Assembly (NCBI RefSeq): GCF_023283825.1
Contig: NZ_JAKILD010000003.1
Location: 62,001 to 126,000 of the forward strand
Direction: 5' to 3'
From: Shewanella olleyana
GTDB lineage: Bacteria; Pseudomonadota; Gammaproteobacteria; Enterobacterales; Shewanellaceae
DNA length: 64,000 bases
Numbering within the stretch: the stretch's first letter is position 1; every line of letters starts with the position of its first letter. Under the pieces are notes generated by a model. The model was not told the DNA's origin. It did no database searches and saw nothing but the letters and a program-made list of their open reading frames with translations. The position numbers and the translations under genes are program-made. Positions 35,369 through 44,033 of the stretch are shown in pieces.

Positions 35369-36226
35369 ATGAAAATCCCGAAACGAATCCAACCTCTGGT
35401 TGAAGAAGGCTTAGTCGACGACGTCCTGCGCCAATTAATGAGTGGCAAGGAAGCCAGTGTTTACGTTGTGCGCTGTGGCGATGATATCCGCTGCGCCAAG
35501 ATTTATAAAGATGTTGATAAGCGCAGCTTTAAACAAGCCGTACAATATCAAGAGGGACGAAAAGTCCGCAATAGTCGCCGCGCCAGAGCCATGGAAAAAG
35601 GCTCTAAATTTGGCCGAGACCAGCAAGAAGAAGCTTGGCAAAATGCCGAAGTCGATGCGCTATATAAATTAGCCGCTGCGGGCGTACGTGTTCCTGAGCC
35701 CTATGGCTGCTTTTCGGGTGTATTGCTCATGGAGTTAGTCACTGACAGTGATGGTGTTGTTGCACCTAGACTTAATGATGTTGTTTTCTCCAAAGAAGAT
35801 GCCATTCGAGATCATGCCAGCATGATTGAATACGCAAAATTGATGCTGTGCGCAGGTTTAATCCACGGTGATTTATCTGAGTTTAACGTGCTTGTTGATG
35901 ACAAAGGTCCAGTGATTATCGACTTACCGCAAGCGGTTGATGCTGCAGCCAACAATAACGCTGTGTGGATGTTTGCCCGTGATGTTAACAACATGACCAA
36001 CTACTACAGTCAGTTCGCTCCTGAGCTTGCTAACACCCAATATGCCAAAGAAATGTGGGCATTATTTGAAGCGGGTGAGCTTACACCTGAATCAGTGCTC
36101 ACTGGCGAATTTGCAGAAAGTGAACATATCGCTGATGTTGATTCAGTGCTTGAAGAAATCAACGCCGCCCGTGAAGAAGAGCAAGAAAGACTTCAGCGTA
36201 TCGTTGATGCCAATGAAGAATTTTAA
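35369..36226 (+). CDS. RIO1-family serine protein kinase
   Basis: A 285-residue atypical kinase of the bacterial RIO1-like group. The N-terminal segment has the ATP loop SGKEASVYVV and the ATP-anchoring Lys44 (CAKIYK). The catalytic loop is H166-G-D168-LSEFN, and the metal aspartate is D185 in VIIDLPQAVD, which fits RIO (IDxxQ) better than classical DFG. The family's RNSRRARAMEKGSKFGR segment is present. Bacterial members are poorly characterised and the substrates are unknown; archaeal and eukaryotic relatives act in ribosome maturation. The start at 35369 retains the typical MKIPKRIQPLVEEGLVDDV beginning. The C-terminus is acidic and helical. Confidence 0.9.
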   Translation: MKIPKRIQPLVEEGLVDDVLRQLMSGKEASVYVVRCGDDIRCAKIYKDVDKRSFKQAVQYQEGRKVRNSRRARAMEKGSKFGRDQQEEAWQNAEVDALYKLAAAGVRVPEPYGCFSGVLLMELVTDSDGVVAPRLNDVVFSKEDAIRDHASMIEYAKLMLCAGLIHGDLSEFNVLVDDKGPVIIDLPQAVDAAANNNAVWMFARDVNNMTNYYSQFAPELANTQYAKEMWALFEAGELTPESVLTGEFAESEHIADVDSVLEEINAAREEEQERLQRIVDANEEF

Positions 36227-36252
36227 TTAACACTTAAGTTGACCATATTCTA

Positions 36253-36514
36253 TACCCAAACAACCTGAAGATGCTCGATTTCAGCAAGAATTTACACGCG
36301 TTTAGGTAAGGCATTGATTGCGGGTAATGGTTATTCCCTTTTCAAAATCAATAACGCAGCATAAACGCGTGTAAAACTTGCCCTCAGGGAGTTTCACCGT
36401 GTTCCCACTACGTTGTTGCGCTAATTTATAAGGTACCTACATTACCGCATTAACGCGCCTAGTATTGAAAACACGGTGAAGCTCTGAAACACGTATCTTC
36501 AAGTTGTTTGGGTA
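36253..36514 (+). mobile_element. MITE-like element, family 2, copy B (262 bp)
   Basis: The same length, ends and orientation as 8391-8652, with one difference (T at 36307). It lies 26 bp after the RIO1 kinase stop. Both copies are flanked by TA. It contains no coding sequence. The spacer 36515-36635 shows nothing else. Confidence 0.85.
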
Positions 36515-36635
36515 TAACTGGGGAATTCTTCCCCTCGATATTGAAACTGTTATTTCATAATCATTCAGCACCTTAACAGTATCGGCCACTGATCTTTATT
36601 AGTGGCGCGAATTCACTAATTTACAAGCATAAAAA

Positions 36636-36663
36636 ATGCCGCGAACCATGAGGTTTGCGGCAT
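36636..36663 (-). terminator. Intrinsic terminator of ybiT
   Basis: A 12-bp stem with one G-T pair (ATGCCGCGAACC with GGTTTGCGGCAT) around ATGA, followed on the minus strand by six T's, 33 bp after the stop. Confidence 0.78.
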
Positions 36664-36696
36664 GTTAATATCAGCGAAAAAACTGATTAGCGATGC

Positions 36697-38307
36697 TTAT
36701 TTACCTGCCAGTGCAGCCGCTTCAGCTTGACTAGCTAAGTACTCATCAAAAGTACCGTGGAAGCTCACTAATTGTTTATCCTTCACATCAATAATGTGGG
36801 TTGCCAAAGATGACACAAACTCACGGTCATGGCTGACAAAAATCAAAGTACCTTCAAACAATTTAAGCGCGTTATTTAACGCTTCAATCGCTTCCATATC
36901 CATGTGGTTGGTCGGTTCATCCATGACTAATACGTTAACATCTTGCATCATTAACTTGCCGTAGAGCAGACGGTTTTTCTCACCACCTGAACAATTACGG
37001 GCTTTCTTGTTAGCATCGTCTTCAGTAAATAACAAACGCCCTAACATGCCACGAACCATTAAGTCGTTATGTTTAGGAGTACGCCACTGTGACATCCAAT
37101 CAAACAAAGATAAGTCGTTATCAAAGTCTTTGCTGCTGTCTTGCGGGCAGTAACCAATTGCGGCATTTTCAGACCACTTGATAGTACCGTGGTTGTTAGC
37201 TAACTCATTAACTAAACAACGCAGTAATGTGGTTTTACCCACACCGTTTTCGCCAATGACCGCAAGCTTAGCGCCCGCTTCTAAAATTAAATCGCCACCA
37301 GCAAACAAGCTTTCACCATCAAAACCATGGCCTAATTCTTCTAATACCAACGCTTGACGATGCATTTTCTTACTTTCGTCAAAACGCAGCGATGGTGTCA
37401 TACGGCTTGATGACTTCACTTCATCTAAACTAATTTTATCAAGCTTTTTAGCACGTGAGCTTGCTTGTTTCGCTTTAGATGCATTGGCACCAAAACGGTT
37501 AACGAAGTCTTGCAGCTCTGCCATTTCAGCACTTTTCTTAGCGTTACCAGCTAAAAGCTGCTCTTGAATAAGACCTGAAGCTTCAAGGAAATATTCGTAG
37601 TTACCAAGATATACACGAAGTTCACCGTAATCGATATCAGCCATATGCGTACAAACTGAGTTCAAGAAGTGTCTATCATGTGAAATGATAATCATGGTGC
37701 ATTTACGCTTGTTAAGCTCGCCTGCTAACCAAGAAATGGTATGGATATCCAAGTTGTTGGTTGGTTCATCAAGTAGCAAAATATCTGGATTTGAGAATAA
37801 CGCCTGAGCCAGTAATACTCTTAATTTCCAGCCTGGTGCTACTTGCTGCATCAAACCAAAGTGGAAACTTTCTTCAATACCGGCTTCTAACAGGATTTCA
37901 CCTGCACGAGACTCAGCACTGTAACCGTCCATTTCAGCAAATTCACTTTCAAGATCTGCGACTTTCATGCCGTCTTCTTCACTCATTTCTGGTAACGAGT
38001 AAATGCGATCACGCTCTTGTTTCACTTCCCACAGTTTTGCATCACCCATAATCACGGTATCAACAACACTGTATTGCTCGAATGCAAACTGATCTTGGCT
38101 CAAGGTACCGACTTTTAAACCCGGTGTAATTGAGACATTGCCTGAGCTTGGTGCTAATGCGCCACTGAGGATTTTCATGAAAGTGGATTTACCACAACCA
38201 TTTGCGCCAATCAGACCATAACGGTTACCGTGACCAAATTTAGCAGAAATGTTTTCAAACAAAGGCTCAGCGCCAAACTGCATGGTGATGTTGTTTGTAC
38301 TAATGAT
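36697..38307 (-). CDS. ybiT: ABC-F family ATPase YbiT, probable non-AUG start
   Basis: A cytosolic twin-ATPase ABC-F protein that acts on the ribosome. Both Walker A motifs are intact (GANGCGKS and GENGVGKT), as are the [11 protein letters not shown] and [10 protein letters not shown] Walker B segments and the second signature [12 protein letters not shown]. The first ATG (38283) would give 528 residues starting [13 protein letters not shown], cutting the first strand found in YbiT relatives (E. coli has eight more residues). The frame continues upstream with codons for I-I-S-T-N-N-I-T before MQFG. GAGG lies 9 nt before an ATC at 38307, and no ATG, GTG or TTG occurs before an in-frame stop. 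Initiation at ATC 38307 (or ATT 38304) is inferred. Confidence 0.85.
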   Translation of the reverse strand: MISTNNITMQFGAEPLFENISAKFGHGNRYGLIGANGCGKSTFMKILSGALAPSSGNVSITPGLKVGTLSQDQFAFEQYSVVDTVIMGDAKLWEVKQERDRIYSLPEMSEEDGMKVADLESEFAEMDGYSAESRAGEILLEAGIEESFHFGLMQQVAPGWKLRVLLAQALFSNPDILLLDEPTNNLDIHTISWLAGELNKRKCTMIIISHDRHFLNSVCTHMADIDYGELRVYLGNYEYFLEASGLIQEQLLAGNAKKSAEMAELQDFVNRFGANASKAKQASSRAKKLDKISLDEVKSSSRMTPSLRFDESKKMHRQALVLEELGHGFDGESLFAGGDLILEAGAKLAVIGENGVGKTTLLRCLVNELANNHGTIKWSENAAIGYCPQDSSKDFDNDLSLFDWMSQWRTPKHNDLMVRGMLGRLLFTEDDANKKARNCSGGEKNRLLYGKLMMQDVNVLVMDEPTNHMDMEAIEALNNALKLFEGTLIFVSHDREFVSSLATHIIDVKDKQLVSFHGTFDEYLASQAEAAALAGK

Positions 38308-38490
38308 AACGGTAATCCTCGGGGTAAATAGTCGAATAAATGAGCTTTAAAAGCAGCGCGGCAGTATACAGATTATGCAGTTTATTAGATAGGGCAATGA
38401 TCAGTTAAATATAAGGAGGTATAAATAAATTTGAACCTAAACACCGCTATGTAAGCAGTGCGACATCAAATTACATAGCTAAGTAGATAA

Positions 38491-39345
38491 TTAAGGCGCG
38501 GCTACTGTTAATGGTTCACATTGCTGGGGCTTTTTCTTTAGTGGTTTGGGCTGCACTTTTTTGTTTTTATCTACAGCTTTTTTAGGTGCTGACTTTGCGG
38601 TATAAAATTGTTGCTTCCACCAAGCAATATCCTCACAGCCATGGCCAGGTTTAATCGCCTGTTGTGGTCTGCAATCACTATTATCTTCAGGGCAAGCTAG
38701 GCGAACATGCATATGAGCACTGTGCCCCCACCAAGGACGCACTTTTTGTAACCAAGTATCATCTTCACTTCGTTCATTACACAGTTGCTGCTTAATCGCG
38801 CCATTAACAAATATTCGTGCGACTTGCGGATCTTGAGCTGCAACTTTTATCATCAGTTTATGTTGTGGGCTCCAAGCAGCGGTATCGATTGCGAACTCTT
38901 GATTATCTACTACTGTCAGTGCGCGCGGCGATTTAAGTTCAGCTTTACTAAGCGGCTTCTCAGTGAGTTTCAACCAGATATCAACATCTAAACCAATTTG
39001 ATGACTATTATGGCCATAATCAAACTGGCCACCACGGGGCATCGACATATCTCCCACTAAAATTTGCTCAATCCCTTCACTTTGCAATTGCTCGGCATAT
39101 TGCTGCACAAAGTTGACCAAATTCGGATGACCATAATATCGATCTCGTTGCGGCCTAATCACTTGAAATCCTTTACCTGTTAACGGCAAAGCTTGTGCGC
39201 CAGATAAGCAGCCATTAGCATATTCCCCAATCGCTGCAGCCGCGCCCTCAAAAGGTGACTTTGCATGCTCCCAAGGGTTAAAACGGGCTTGTGTGATTGT
39301 GCTAGCTACGATCAGTATCACGCCTGCTACTAATGATAAGTTCAC
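38491..39345 (-). CDS. mepA: Penicillin-insensitive murein endopeptidase MepA
   Basis: A periplasmic LAS-family zinc peptidase that cuts D-Ala-mDAP cross-links in peptidoglycan. Taken from GTG at 39345 (GAGA about 9 nt upstream) it has 284 residues and begins with a signal peptide ending near TQA-RF. Longer GTG-initiated forms exist. The family body is complete: GFQVIRPQRDRYYGHPNLV, GDMSMPRGG, the zinc motif GHNSHQIGLDVDIW (His and Asp ligands), and WWGHSAHMHVRLACP (His ligand) followed by GHGCEDIAWW. The C-terminal tail is Lys/Pro-rich (KKAVDKNKKVQPKPLKKKP) and ends with a lone Cys region. Monocistronic by spacing. Confidence 0.9.
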   Translation of the reverse strand: MNLSLVAGVILIVASTITQARFNPWEHAKSPFEGAAAAIGEYANGCLSGAQALPLTGKGFQVIRPQRDRYYGHPNLVNFVQQYAEQLQSEGIEQILVGDMSMPRGGQFDYGHNSHQIGLDVDIWLKLTEKPLSKAELKSPRALTVVDNQEFAIDTAAWSPQHKLMIKVAAQDPQVARIFVNGAIKQQLCNERSEDDTWLQKVRPWWGHSAHMHVRLACPEDNSDCRPQQAIKPGHGCEDIAWWKQQFYTAKSAPKKAVDKNKKVQPKPLKKKPQQCEPLTVAAP

Positions 39346-39527
39346 GATATTGGTTCTCTTGAATGAATAGTTAACAAGGAATACCAGCACAAGGTTTTGC
39401 GCTGGATTACTATTAATATAAAGTGTAGAAGGAAATCACAAAACCTTGAGCAAATGCACGAATAAAAACAGAGTGAAATAACTAGACTACTAAATCACTC
39501 TACCCTCAGGATTTAAGCATTGAAGAG

Positions 39528-39565
39528 CAAAAAGCGCGTTAAACAAAAGTTTAACGCGCTATATA
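39528..39565 (-). terminator. Intrinsic terminator of the iorAB operon
   Basis: A perfect 12-bp stem AGCGCGTTAAAC/GTTTAACGCGCT with an AAAA loop is followed on the minus strand by T's, about 65 bp past the iorA-like stop. Confidence 0.8.
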
Positions 39566-39626
39566 AATGCTGGTGATATAGCATTTAGTTATTGTTCAAG
39601 TTATCGATTTAACTTATCGGCTAAAA

Positions 39627-40157
39627 TTAAACAGTAAGACCTTTTGTCGCTAAAATTAACTTCTTAGCAGCTTTAAAATAACGCACATAACCTGTGCAAC
39701 GACAGACGTGTTCCCCTAAGGTATCTTCTATCACTTGTTCCACATTATCTTTCGGTATGGGTTGTTTTTTAAGCTTTTCGATTAACGCCACAGTTTCGTT
39801 GGTAAACCCTGGCGCGCACCAACCACATTGAAAAGCAAAATTTTTGACGAATGCATCTTGCACTGGATGCAGCGCAATGATTTCACCCACATTGTTTTTA
39901 GTTGCATGGCCTTCGATGGTTCTAATTTTCAAATTATTGAAAAGCATGACATTAGAAATACAGGTTCGCCGTGTACTTGAGCTGCCATCTTCATTATCAA
40001 CAATCACCACACAAGCATGGCAAATACCTTCTCCGCAGCCAAACTTGGTCCCTGTAAGATTTAAGTACTCATGTAAAAAATTGACCATTGGCATGCCTGG
40101 TTCAATTTCAAGTGGGCCATATTGCTTACCATTTATGGTTAAATTTAATGTGCTCAT
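39627..40157 (-). CDS. iorA: [2Fe-2S] subunit of a molybdenum hydroxylase (IorA-like)
   Basis: A 176-residue electron-transfer subunit of the xanthine oxidase family, closest in style to the isoquinoline 1-oxidoreductase alpha subunit. The plant-ferredoxin-type cluster cysteines are Cys41, Cys46, Cys49 and Cys66 (GCGEGICHAC...TC). The second cluster uses Cys111, Cys114, Cys152 and Cys154 (CGWCAPGF...CRCTGY). All eight ligands are present. Its ATG overlaps the stop of the upstream large subunit by 4 nt (ATGA), so the two are translationally coupled. It lacks a Tat signal of its own and would be carried out with the large subunit. Confidence 0.9.
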   Translation of the reverse strand: MSTLNLTINGKQYGPLEIEPGMPMVNFLHEYLNLTGTKFGCGEGICHACVVIVDNEDGSSSTRRTCISNVMLFNNLKIRTIEGHATKNNVGEIIALHPVQDAFVKNFAFQCGWCAPGFTNETVALIEKLKKQPIPKDNVEQVIEDTLGEHVCRCTGYVRYFKAAKKLILATKGLTV

Positions 40158-42979
40158 GCATTGGCCTCCAAAATATCTTTAGCTGTAATAGGTAGATGAT
40201 AAAAACGCTTTTGAGTGGCTTGATATATGGCTTCGACAACAGCGGGAACAATAGGGATCATGACCACTTCAGCTAAACCTTTTGACACATCACTCCCCTC
40301 AATCGCTGGCATAAGGGTGTAATCTAGGTTCCAAACCCCATTATCTTTAGCAAAAGGCACCTTGTACCTGTCAATATTCCACTCGCCGTTTCCCGCTCCT
40401 GAGTTATCTGTTGGTAAGGCCTCATGCAATACATGACCAATTCCCATGGTCAGCCCCCCTTCGATTTGTCCTTCAACCAATTCAAGTACATGTACTTTAC
40501 CTGGCTCTATCCAAGTATGAGTTCTCAGGATTTCGACTTCACCTGAACCTTTATGAACAGCAAGATCCACCATAGTTAAACAAGGCGTGTAATAGCGTAC
40601 CATCGCGCTGTTGAGTTTCACTTCTGGGTAGTTAACGGTTTGCCTTTCTTGCACCACAAAGCCTTGTTTATTTTGTGACGTTTTTAACGTGCCATTGGCA
40701 CCAATACCATATTCAAAAGCAATGGCATCTAACGGGTATTCTTTTGATTGTTGATTGATTTCAAATTTGGCAGTTGCCCACTCCCAGCGGTTAAAGCCAT
40801 GGGTCATGACCCCAGTAATCATTCCTTGGGCGTGGGCTTTCTTACAAATGATAGATAGAGATAAAGCCTCTACACCTTCTGCATGCAAATGACCGTCTTG
40901 CCAGCTAACATCTTCAATAGAAATGCCGCTTGCCCCTTGTTTTTCCCATATCGCTTTAGCAGCCAAAAACAGGGATTCTTCAAATAATATTTTGGCAGCA
41001 AACTTTGTCGAATGACTTTGAAAAAAAGCAGATTGACTGGCAGATGATGCTGAAATAACCATTGGCGTCCATCGAGGATTTTTGGCCATTTTGTCTTGAT
41101 GCTCTTGGCTCATCAAATACGGGCTCTGATCATCAAAAATCTCTAAAGCATCAAACACCTCTATTTGGGCAATATCCAAATTATCGGCAGCTTGACCTAA
41201 ATACTCAGCGACTAAAGTGGCTTGCGAAGTATCAGTACCGGTTCCCATTTCAACAGAGAACACTTTAACCACCACCTTTCCATCTGGCGTGACACCAACA
41301 TACGATGAAGGGGCATTAGAACCCGTGCCGTAATCTTTAGTGACAAACCCAAAACCTGTTCCCATAGATTTATCAGGATTGGCTTGATCAAACTTGGCTT
41401 TATTAGTTTTCCTGTTCTGCCAAATTTCATGTTTCTCAGCTAAGTCGAGCATCTCTTGATAGCGAATATTTTCTAACGGTAACGAGCCTTGCGTATTTTT
41501 ATCGCCATTAACCATGGCATTGATGCGGCGAAGCTTGAAAGGATCAACTTTCATTTCATCAGCGGCTTCGTTAAACATCATTTCAAGTGAGGCCATTGAC
41601 TGCAACGACCCATAACCACGCATAGAGCCTGCGGTAGGCAAATGAGACGGTAAGCAAGTCGCCACAATATCGTTTCTTGGGATGTAATAAATACCTTGAA
41701 TAGCACTGGCACCTACCGCCGTCACCGATGATGAAAAGTTTTCTCGTCCGCCACCATCAAGGCTAATATCAGCCACTAAACCTTGTAATTTAAGGCTAGT
41801 TTTATCAAAAGCTAACTGATTTTGAAAATGGAAGGGATGACGTTTAAGACCAGATTGAAATTGTTCAAAACGATTATTAGCTAATCTGACGGGGGCATTG
41901 GCAAATATTGACGCTATCATGCCGTAATAAGGGAAAATAGTATGGTCCTTACCGCCAAATCCCCCACCAATATAGGGAGAGTGAACCACTAAATTCTGAA
42001 TGGATTTTGTTAATGGGCTTTCGCTGAGTACTTTACCTGCTTGTAAGTAAAAGTCTTGAGGTGATTGAGTGGTAATAACAACATGCAGCGTTTGGCTTTT
42101 TTTGTCATAAAAACCATTATATGCTTCAGGCTCTAGCATCATGGGTTCAATTGACTGAGTTTTATACTCTTTTTTTAATGTAAACCAATCCTCGTTAGAG
42201 GCTATATCTTGCCTTAGTGTCTCGGCAAGATACATCCCCTGCTCACCAATATCACTGCTACCTTTTACTGGTTTGGGCCAGATAAGCTTTTGACCTTCAT
42301 ATTGTGGAAAAAACTGCCCTGAGTGGTAGGTGCTGTAGATATCTTCACCCTGACTTCCATTAGCAGACTCTTCACGAATAATACGCCAACCAGCATAAGG
42401 CGATTTAGACGCCGAGGTTAATGCCATTGTTTCAGGTGCGTATTTCACAAAGTGCTCATGAAATTGCAGCATCAGTTTTGCTTTTAAAAAGCGATCAAAA
42501 TCATCAAACAATAAAATCGCAATTTCGTGACCTAAATAATCTGGGACATTACCTTTTTCAAGTAACATATTATCGCCATAAAATGGCGGTAATTTTAGGT
42601 CATTTTTTTGTAAATCGGCTGCGGTGATGATTTTATATGGCATTAACTCTTTAGGAATAACATCGAGATCTAAACCGAGATACACTTTATCGGCAATGTG
42701 CGCCCTAACAATAAATGCATGGTGTTGAGTGTCGGGCCAAGAAGGGATGTCTTTTGCGCGATAATCTCGTCCGTAGATTTTCTCGCCAGTGATTTTTTCA
42801 ATAGCATCGAATCGAAACGCTGGTTTACCGTCTTGAAACCAAGTCTTTGCCAACGAAGGAGCAACTCCAGCTGCAACGGCACTATGTTGTTGTAGCAGCA
42901 TAGGTGCACTGTAAACAGTTACACCACCAATCACGCACTTCTTCATGAAATCCCGTCGGGATAATTCCCATTGTTTCAT
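40154..42979 (-). CDS. iorB: Molybdopterin-binding large subunit of an aldehyde/isoquinoline oxidoreductase (IorB-like)
   Basis: A 941-residue xanthine oxidase-family catalytic subunit. The N-terminus carries a twin-arginine signal, SRRDFMKK followed by a hydrophobic stretch and a cut near VAA, so the enzyme is exported folded to the periplasm. The GGGFGGKD molybdopterin segment is present near residue 340. The catalytic glutamate is likely Glu904 in KGLAEVVMIPIVPAVVEAI. The substrate could be an aldehyde or N-heterocycle. No FAD subunit, cytochrome subunit, XdhC-type maturation protein or molybdenum transporter is next to it, so maturation must be supplied from elsewhere. It forms an operon with iorA, followed by a terminator. 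Confidence 0.88.
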   Translation of the reverse strand: MKQWELSRRDFMKKCVIGGVTVYSAPMLLQQHSAVAAGVAPSLAKTWFQDGKPAFRFDAIEKITGEKIYGRDYRAKDIPSWPDTQHHAFIVRAHIADKVYLGLDLDVIPKELMPYKIITAADLQKNDLKLPPFYGDNMLLEKGNVPDYLGHEIAILLFDDFDRFLKAKLMLQFHEHFVKYAPETMALTSASKSPYAGWRIIREESANGSQGEDIYSTYHSGQFFPQYEGQKLIWPKPVKGSSDIGEQGMYLAETLRQDIASNEDWFTLKKEYKTQSIEPMMLEPEAYNGFYDKKSQTLHVVITTQSPQDFYLQAGKVLSESPLTKSIQNLVVHSPYIGGGFGGKDHTIFPYYGMIASIFANAPVRLANNRFEQFQSGLKRHPFHFQNQLAFDKTSLKLQGLVADISLDGGGRENFSSSVTAVGASAIQGIYYIPRNDIVATCLPSHLPTAGSMRGYGSLQSMASLEMMFNEAADEMKVDPFKLRRINAMVNGDKNTQGSLPLENIRYQEMLDLAEKHEIWQNRKTNKAKFDQANPDKSMGTGFGFVTKDYGTGSNAPSSYVGVTPDGKVVVKVFSVEMGTGTDTSQATLVAEYLGQAADNLDIAQIEVFDALEIFDDQSPYLMSQEHQDKMAKNPRWTPMVISASSASQSAFFQSHSTKFAAKILFEESLFLAAKAIWEKQGASGISIEDVSWQDGHLHAEGVEALSLSIICKKAHAQGMITGVMTHGFNRWEWATAKFEINQQSKEYPLDAIAFEYGIGANGTLKTSQNKQGFVVQERQTVNYPEVKLNSAMVRYYTPCLTMVDLAVHKGSGEVEILRTHTWIEPGKVHVLELVEGQIEGGLTMGIGHVLHEALPTDNSGAGNGEWNIDRYKVPFAKDNGVWNLDYTLMPAIEGSDVSKGLAEVVMIPIVPAVVEAIYQATQKRFYHLPITAKDILEANA

Positions 42980-43606
42980 ACTTAAATTCTCCCAAAGTTA
43001 AATGTTGGAGCTGCACCGTTAATCGTCAAATTAAAATCATCCAAACTAAAATGCTGATAACCCCACTCATTTCAATCAAAAAGTTAAGATAATCAAACTC
43101 CATTCCATCAAGTATAGACAGCCATTTAGCATCTGATTAAAACCAATTGTTTTTTTTAACATTCACATTCAAAGATTCATTTAAACTATCATTTATCAGA
43201 ACATTAGCCACTAATAAAATAGAATTAAATTCTAAAATCATGGTTTATATGTTCGCAGAAAATATCAATGATAGTACTTAGGCACAGTTAATTGAGGTGT
43301 CATTGATAGAGTTAATTGAAGGTTTACATAGCTGAAACTGCGCCCATGTGACTATTCCTTGAGTTTGAGTTTGAGTTTGGGTCTGGGTTTGAGCTTTAGC
43401 TAATGATTAAAGATAATATCAATCACAGAGCGTTACAACTTAGTCATAAGCCTAGCCAACTTACAGTTAAAAAATCGAGTTTTATAGGTTCATGTTGGAA
43501 GCGATTTTTTTGGAAGTGCTCTTGTTAAAAGTGCGCTTATTAAAAGTGCTATTGATAGAAACGACAAATTTAATCAAATATAGCAACTGTTAACAAATTA
43601 GCGTTA
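42980..43606. other. Intergenic stretch upstream of iorB, with simple repeats
   Basis: No gene is supported. It holds a GAGTTT-type 6-mer run at 43361-43396, and at 43525-43542 an 18-mer identical to the core of the kynA-kynU repeat units. The DNA just upstream of iorB is AT-rich with no obvious operator. Confidence 0.5.
43361..43396 (+). repeat. 6-bp simple repeat (GAGTTT and variants)
   Basis: Three perfect GAGTTT units are followed by GGGTCT, GGGTTT and GAGCTT variants. Confidence 0.75.
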
Positions 43607-44023
43607 TCAAAATTCAACTTCAAACCTAGCCGTTCTGGCTTGGGCTTCAGTGCATTGAGTCAACTGGATAAGCTCAGCTAAGGTAATGCTTGGTGTTTCG
43701 GTGATGAGGCGAATAAGCTTGGCTTCTAAAGGCTCTAGTTTATCGGCATGATCTAATAATGCGGTTTCAATTTTTTTGTTCAAATATCCGAAGGGCTCTC
43801 GGTTAGCAGGTTTAAGGTTAGTCGATTCAAGGCTAGTAGTTTTAAGTTGAGTATTGAAAGATTGAACCTTAATCGCCTCTCCCACCAAACTCCAATTTCT
43901 TGAACGTCGCACGCGTTTTAGCTCACAACCATGCTTGGTTGCGATAACCTTGGCTTGATTAGCTGCCTCCCTACCAATTCGATGAATTAAGGAAGGCAAA
44001 TGAATAGTGATAAGTTCAGTCAT
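43607..44023 (-). CDS. Ribosome recycling factor-like family protein (RRF_GI, PF12614-like)
   Basis: A 138-residue protein that I recognise as the small gammaproteobacterial family annotated 'ribosome recycling factor family', with the start ITIHLPSLIHRIGREAANQAKVIATKHGCELKRVRRSRNW. It is not the essential Frr and its name is historical; the function is unproven. The middle (about 55-72) is a low-complexity linker with diverged TSLES/TNLKP-type units. The C-terminal 50 residues are helical and look like a winged or HTH-like helper (TLAELIQLTQCTEAQARTARFEVEF). It lies 10 bp downstream of mgtE, so it is cotranscribed with it. Confidence 0.72.
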   Translation of the reverse strand: MTELITIHLPSLIHRIGREAANQAKVIATKHGCELKRVRRSRNWSLVGEAIKVQSFNTQLKTTSLESTNLKPANREPFGYLNKKIETALLDHADKLEPLEAKLIRLITETPSITLAELIQLTQCTEAQARTARFEVEF

Positions 44024-44033
44024 TATTGAAGTG

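Noticed and set aside
43607-44023. Second copy of the essential ribosome recycling factor
   Set aside because: The sequence is not Frr-like; it matches the small RRF_GI-type family, whose name does not imply that function.
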